A DNA stretch of 64,000 nt from Allomuricauda sp. TY007 (GTDB lineage: Bacteria; Bacteroidota; Bacteroidia; Flavobacteriales; Flavobacteriaceae). Positions 62,253 through 64,000 of this stretch are shown in pieces (the stretch's first letter is position 1; each line of letters opens with the position of its first letter). The stretch lies in contig NZ_WUEG01000003.1 in assembly GCF_010468565.1 (NCBI RefSeq), forward strand, positions 62,001 through 126,000, in the 5' to 3' direction. Below the pieces are notes generated by a model that did no database searches, was not told where the DNA came from, and was given only the letters and a program-made list of their open reading frames with translations. Made by a program: the position numbers and the translations under genes.

Positions 62253-63257
62253 ATGATTTTGGTTACAGGAGGCACTGGACTGATCGGTTCCCATTTACTT
62301 TTCCATTTGATCAGCAATGGAAAGACCGTCAGAAGTAATTACAGGACCGAAGCGTCCATGGAAAAAGTCCACAAGGTTTTTGGTTATTATACAGACAATC
62401 CATCCGTTTTAATGGATAAAATTGATTGGGTAAAAGCCGATATTACCGATGTGGGCGGATTGGATTCCCTTTTTGAAGGTGTTGAGCAAGTGTACCATTG
62501 TGCCGCTCTGATCTCTTTTGATCCAAAAGATTACAAGATTTTGGAACGTACCAATGTGGAAGGCACGGCCAATGTAGTGAACCTTTCCTTAAAACACGGT
62601 ATTGAAAAACTATGTTATGTAAGTTCCATTGCAGCCGTTGGCCCCAGCATCAAACAACAAGAGGTGACCGAGGAAAATGAATGGAACGAAGCCAAGGCCA
62701 ATGTCTATGGCATTACAAAATATAATGCAGAGCTTGAGGTTTGGCGAGGTTCGCAAGAAGGGCTCCCCATTGTTATTGTCAACCCTGGAGTGGTCATTGG
62801 GCCCGGTTTTTGGAAATCGGGCAGCGGAACTTTTTTTACCTATGTATCCAATGGGAAGAAGTATTTTATTCCTGGCGGAACCGGTTTTATCACTATAAAC
62901 GACGTCATCAATGCGATGACCAAATTGATGGATTCCAACATTCAAACGGAACGCTTTATTCTGGTGAACCAAAATATGACCTACAAAGAATTATTCCAAA
63001 AAATCGCGCCTCAACTAGGTGTAGCTCCACCGACCAAAGAGGTCTCCAAATTTATGCTCGAATGTTTTTGGCGATGGGATTGGGTACGCAGCAATGTATT
63101 CGGTAAAAGAAGAAAGCTCTCCAAGGCTGTGGCCAAAGGCCTGTACCGTAAAAAAATATTCAGTAACCAAAAAATAAAATCTGAATTGGATTTTATTTTT
63201 GAGGACATGGACAAGGCTATATGTTTTTGCTGCGATAAGTTTAAGGAACGGGCTTAG
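62253..63257 (+). CDS. Extended SDR (NAD-dependent epimerase/dehydratase) protein
   Basis: The 334-aa protein has the NAD-binding VTGGTGLIGSHL at residues 4-15, the CAALISF segment, YVSSIAAVG and the catalytic pair in YGITKYN (Tyr-x3-Lys), then VNPGVVIGPG. This is the dihydroflavonol-reductase-like branch of extended short-chain dehydrogenases. The C-terminal basic region is longer than usual. The substrate is unknown. Promoter-like TACTTTTA lies at 62241-62248, so the transcript is almost leaderless. The 3' end overlaps the convergent DUF4296 gene by 17 bases. Confidence 0.88.
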   Translation: MILVTGGTGLIGSHLLFHLISNGKTVRSNYRTEASMEKVHKVFGYYTDNPSVLMDKIDWVKADITDVGGLDSLFEGVEQVYHCAALISFDPKDYKILERTNVEGTANVVNLSLKHGIEKLCYVSSIAAVGPSIKQQEVTEENEWNEAKANVYGITKYNAELEVWRGSQEGLPIVIVNPGVVIGPGFWKSGSGTFFTYVSNGKKYFIPGGTGFITINDVINAMTKLMDSNIQTERFILVNQNMTYKELFQKIAPQLGVAPPTKEVSKFMLECFWRWDWVRSNVFGKRRKLSKAVAKGLYRKKIFSNQKIKSELDFIFEDMDKAICFCCDKFKERA

Positions 63258-63684
63258 TTTTTTTTACCTCTCCTTTTTCTTTAAGTGCTTTCAACGAATC
63301 ACTCCGCTTTAGATTAGCCTTACGAACACTGTCGTTTCTCCGTTTTCCTATTGCTTCGAGGGTATCTTTTTGACGCTTTAACCGAGCTTCTACCTCTTGA
63401 TAAATAGTTTGATACTCCAGCGGAAGCGATGCATAATAAAGGTCGCTTTGTGAAAATTGGGTACTATCTATACCGTATTTTTCGTATAGAAATTCCATTA
63501 CATCAATACCTGATTCATTAAACTTGTTCCTTGCTCCAGATTTAGCTGCATTCAAAATGGCCAAATCATGAAGAATCTCGGTCATTTCCTCCTTGGGAAT
63601 CAAGTTTTCGGGCTCCTCCACTACCTTTTCGGCACAGGACACCAACAACATCAAGCCCAAAAAAAATGTTATGATGTATTTCAT
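63241..63684 (-). CDS. DUF4296 lipoprotein
   Basis: The 147-aa product has a lipoprotein leader (LLVSC, Cys17), then the DUF4296 pattern (LIPKEEMTEILHDLAILNAA, YGIDSTQFSQSDLYYASLP) and a charged coiled tail rich in Lys, Arg and Glu. The family is specific to Bacteroidota and has no known function. It lies 3 bases downstream of the dihydroorotase gene on the same strand, an arrangement that suggests cotranscription. Confidence 0.88.
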   Translation of the reverse strand: MKYIITFFLGLMLLVSCAEKVVEEPENLIPKEEMTEILHDLAILNAAKSGARNKFNESGIDVMEFLYEKYGIDSTQFSQSDLYYASLPLEYQTIYQEVEARLKRQKDTLEAIGKRRNDSVRKANLKRSDSLKALKEKGEVKKTKPVP

Positions 63685-63687
63685 CTT

Positions 63688-64000
63688 CTAACGATTAAAT
63701 GTAAGCCGTTTTGCATTCTTTTTGGAACTGAATGTACCATTTTCATAGGCCAATAAACCATTCACAAAAGTTCGCTTTACTTCGGAATCAAAAGTAACAC
63801 CTTCAAAGGGAGACCATTCACATTTATAGAAAAGATTATCTTTTTTAACCTCATTTTTGGAATTTCGGTTGACCTGAACCAAGTCTGCATAATAGCCTTC
63901 TCGTATAAATCCACGCCGGTCAATATCAAACAACTTTGAAGGGTTGTGACACATTTTTTCCACTATTTTCTCCAAACTTATTACACCTTCTTTTTCTTTT
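63688..64000 (-). CDS. pyrC: Dihydroorotase, C-terminal part (cut by window end)
   Basis: The frame is open through the window end, so only about 104 C-terminal residues are seen. They read ISLEKIVEKMCHNPSKLFDI, then RRGFIREGYYADLVQV, CEWSPFEGVTF and KRTFVNGLLAYENG, the classic end of type I dihydroorotases, which close the ring of carbamoyl-aspartate in pyrimidine synthesis. The Asp and His that bind zinc lie outside the window. Assignment rests on the conserved tail. Confidence 0.88.
   Translation of the reverse strand, partial: KEKEGVISLEKIVEKMCHNPSKLFDIDRRGFIREGYYADLVQVNRNSKNEVKKDNLFYKCEWSPFEGVTFDSEVKRTFVNGLLAYENGTFSSKKNAKRLTFNR

Noticed and set aside
1..64000. tRNA, rRNA, prophage, insertion sequence or CRISPR signals
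   Set aside because: No cloverleaf-like gene with CCA, no transposase, integrase or cas-type protein and no terminal inverted repeats were found by reading both strands; a covariance-model scan was not possible.

Overview
The window reads as chromosomal DNA of a marine-type member of the Flavobacteriaceae (Bacteroidota). Supporting signs are a SusC/SusD pair, many lipoproteins with a Cys after a short hydrophobic leader, type IX secretion sorting domains, a TyrRS with a KFGKT loop, and promoters of the Bacteroidota kind (TTTG ... TAnnTTTG). The genus is not certain; a Muricauda/Zobellia-like relative is an inference. I see no rRNA, tRNA, CRISPR array, insertion sequence or prophage. Both ends cut genes: glpK at the left and dihydroorotase at the right.

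Layout. 1-3458: glycerol kinase and glycerol facilitator, then convergent genes for a HI0933-type flavoprotein and a glycerophosphodiesterase lipoprotein. 3507-11462: a small glucan utilisation locus with a GH13 amylase lipoprotein, a LacI-type regulator, a divergent SusC/SusD pair and a strong terminator. 11473-22789: a tight operon of three paralogous lipoproteins of about 1,100 aa with FG-GAP/VCBS repeats and an ASPIC/UnbV domain, closed by a vanadium-haloperoxidase-like lipoprotein. An 11-bp phased repeat array precedes it. This is the most system-like accessory block. 22794-24561: a membrane-anchored SRPBCC/effector-binding protein and a secreted propeller-like protein. 24734-27432: RecQ and a small toxin-antitoxin pair.

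27462-38948: a giant phosphoesterase/outer-membrane barrel fusion, an HD-PycTM (Pycsar-effector-like) membrane protein, a 791-aa GAF protein, an LpxH-like phosphoesterase, a membrane-bound AraC-type regulator, an acyltransferase and a secreted protein. 38957-51705 is mostly housekeeping: Ntn acylase, TPM protein, ABC exporter, ferredoxin with its NADP reductase, NifU/Mrp iron-sulfur genes, amidase, alkyltransferase-like protein, LysE exporter, TrmB and a MurG-like glycosyltransferase.

51582-59860: a PhoR/PhoB-type two-component pair divergent from an internally duplicated repeat lipoprotein, a TonB-dependent receptor and two tiny proteins that are little more than a signal peptide plus a T9SS sorting domain. 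Four TAAC half-sites in an 11-bp register between the regulator and the lipoprotein suggest that the response regulator controls this block. 59869-64000: LuxE-like protein, tyrosyl-tRNA synthetase, an SDR epimerase, a DUF4296 lipoprotein and the end of pyrC.
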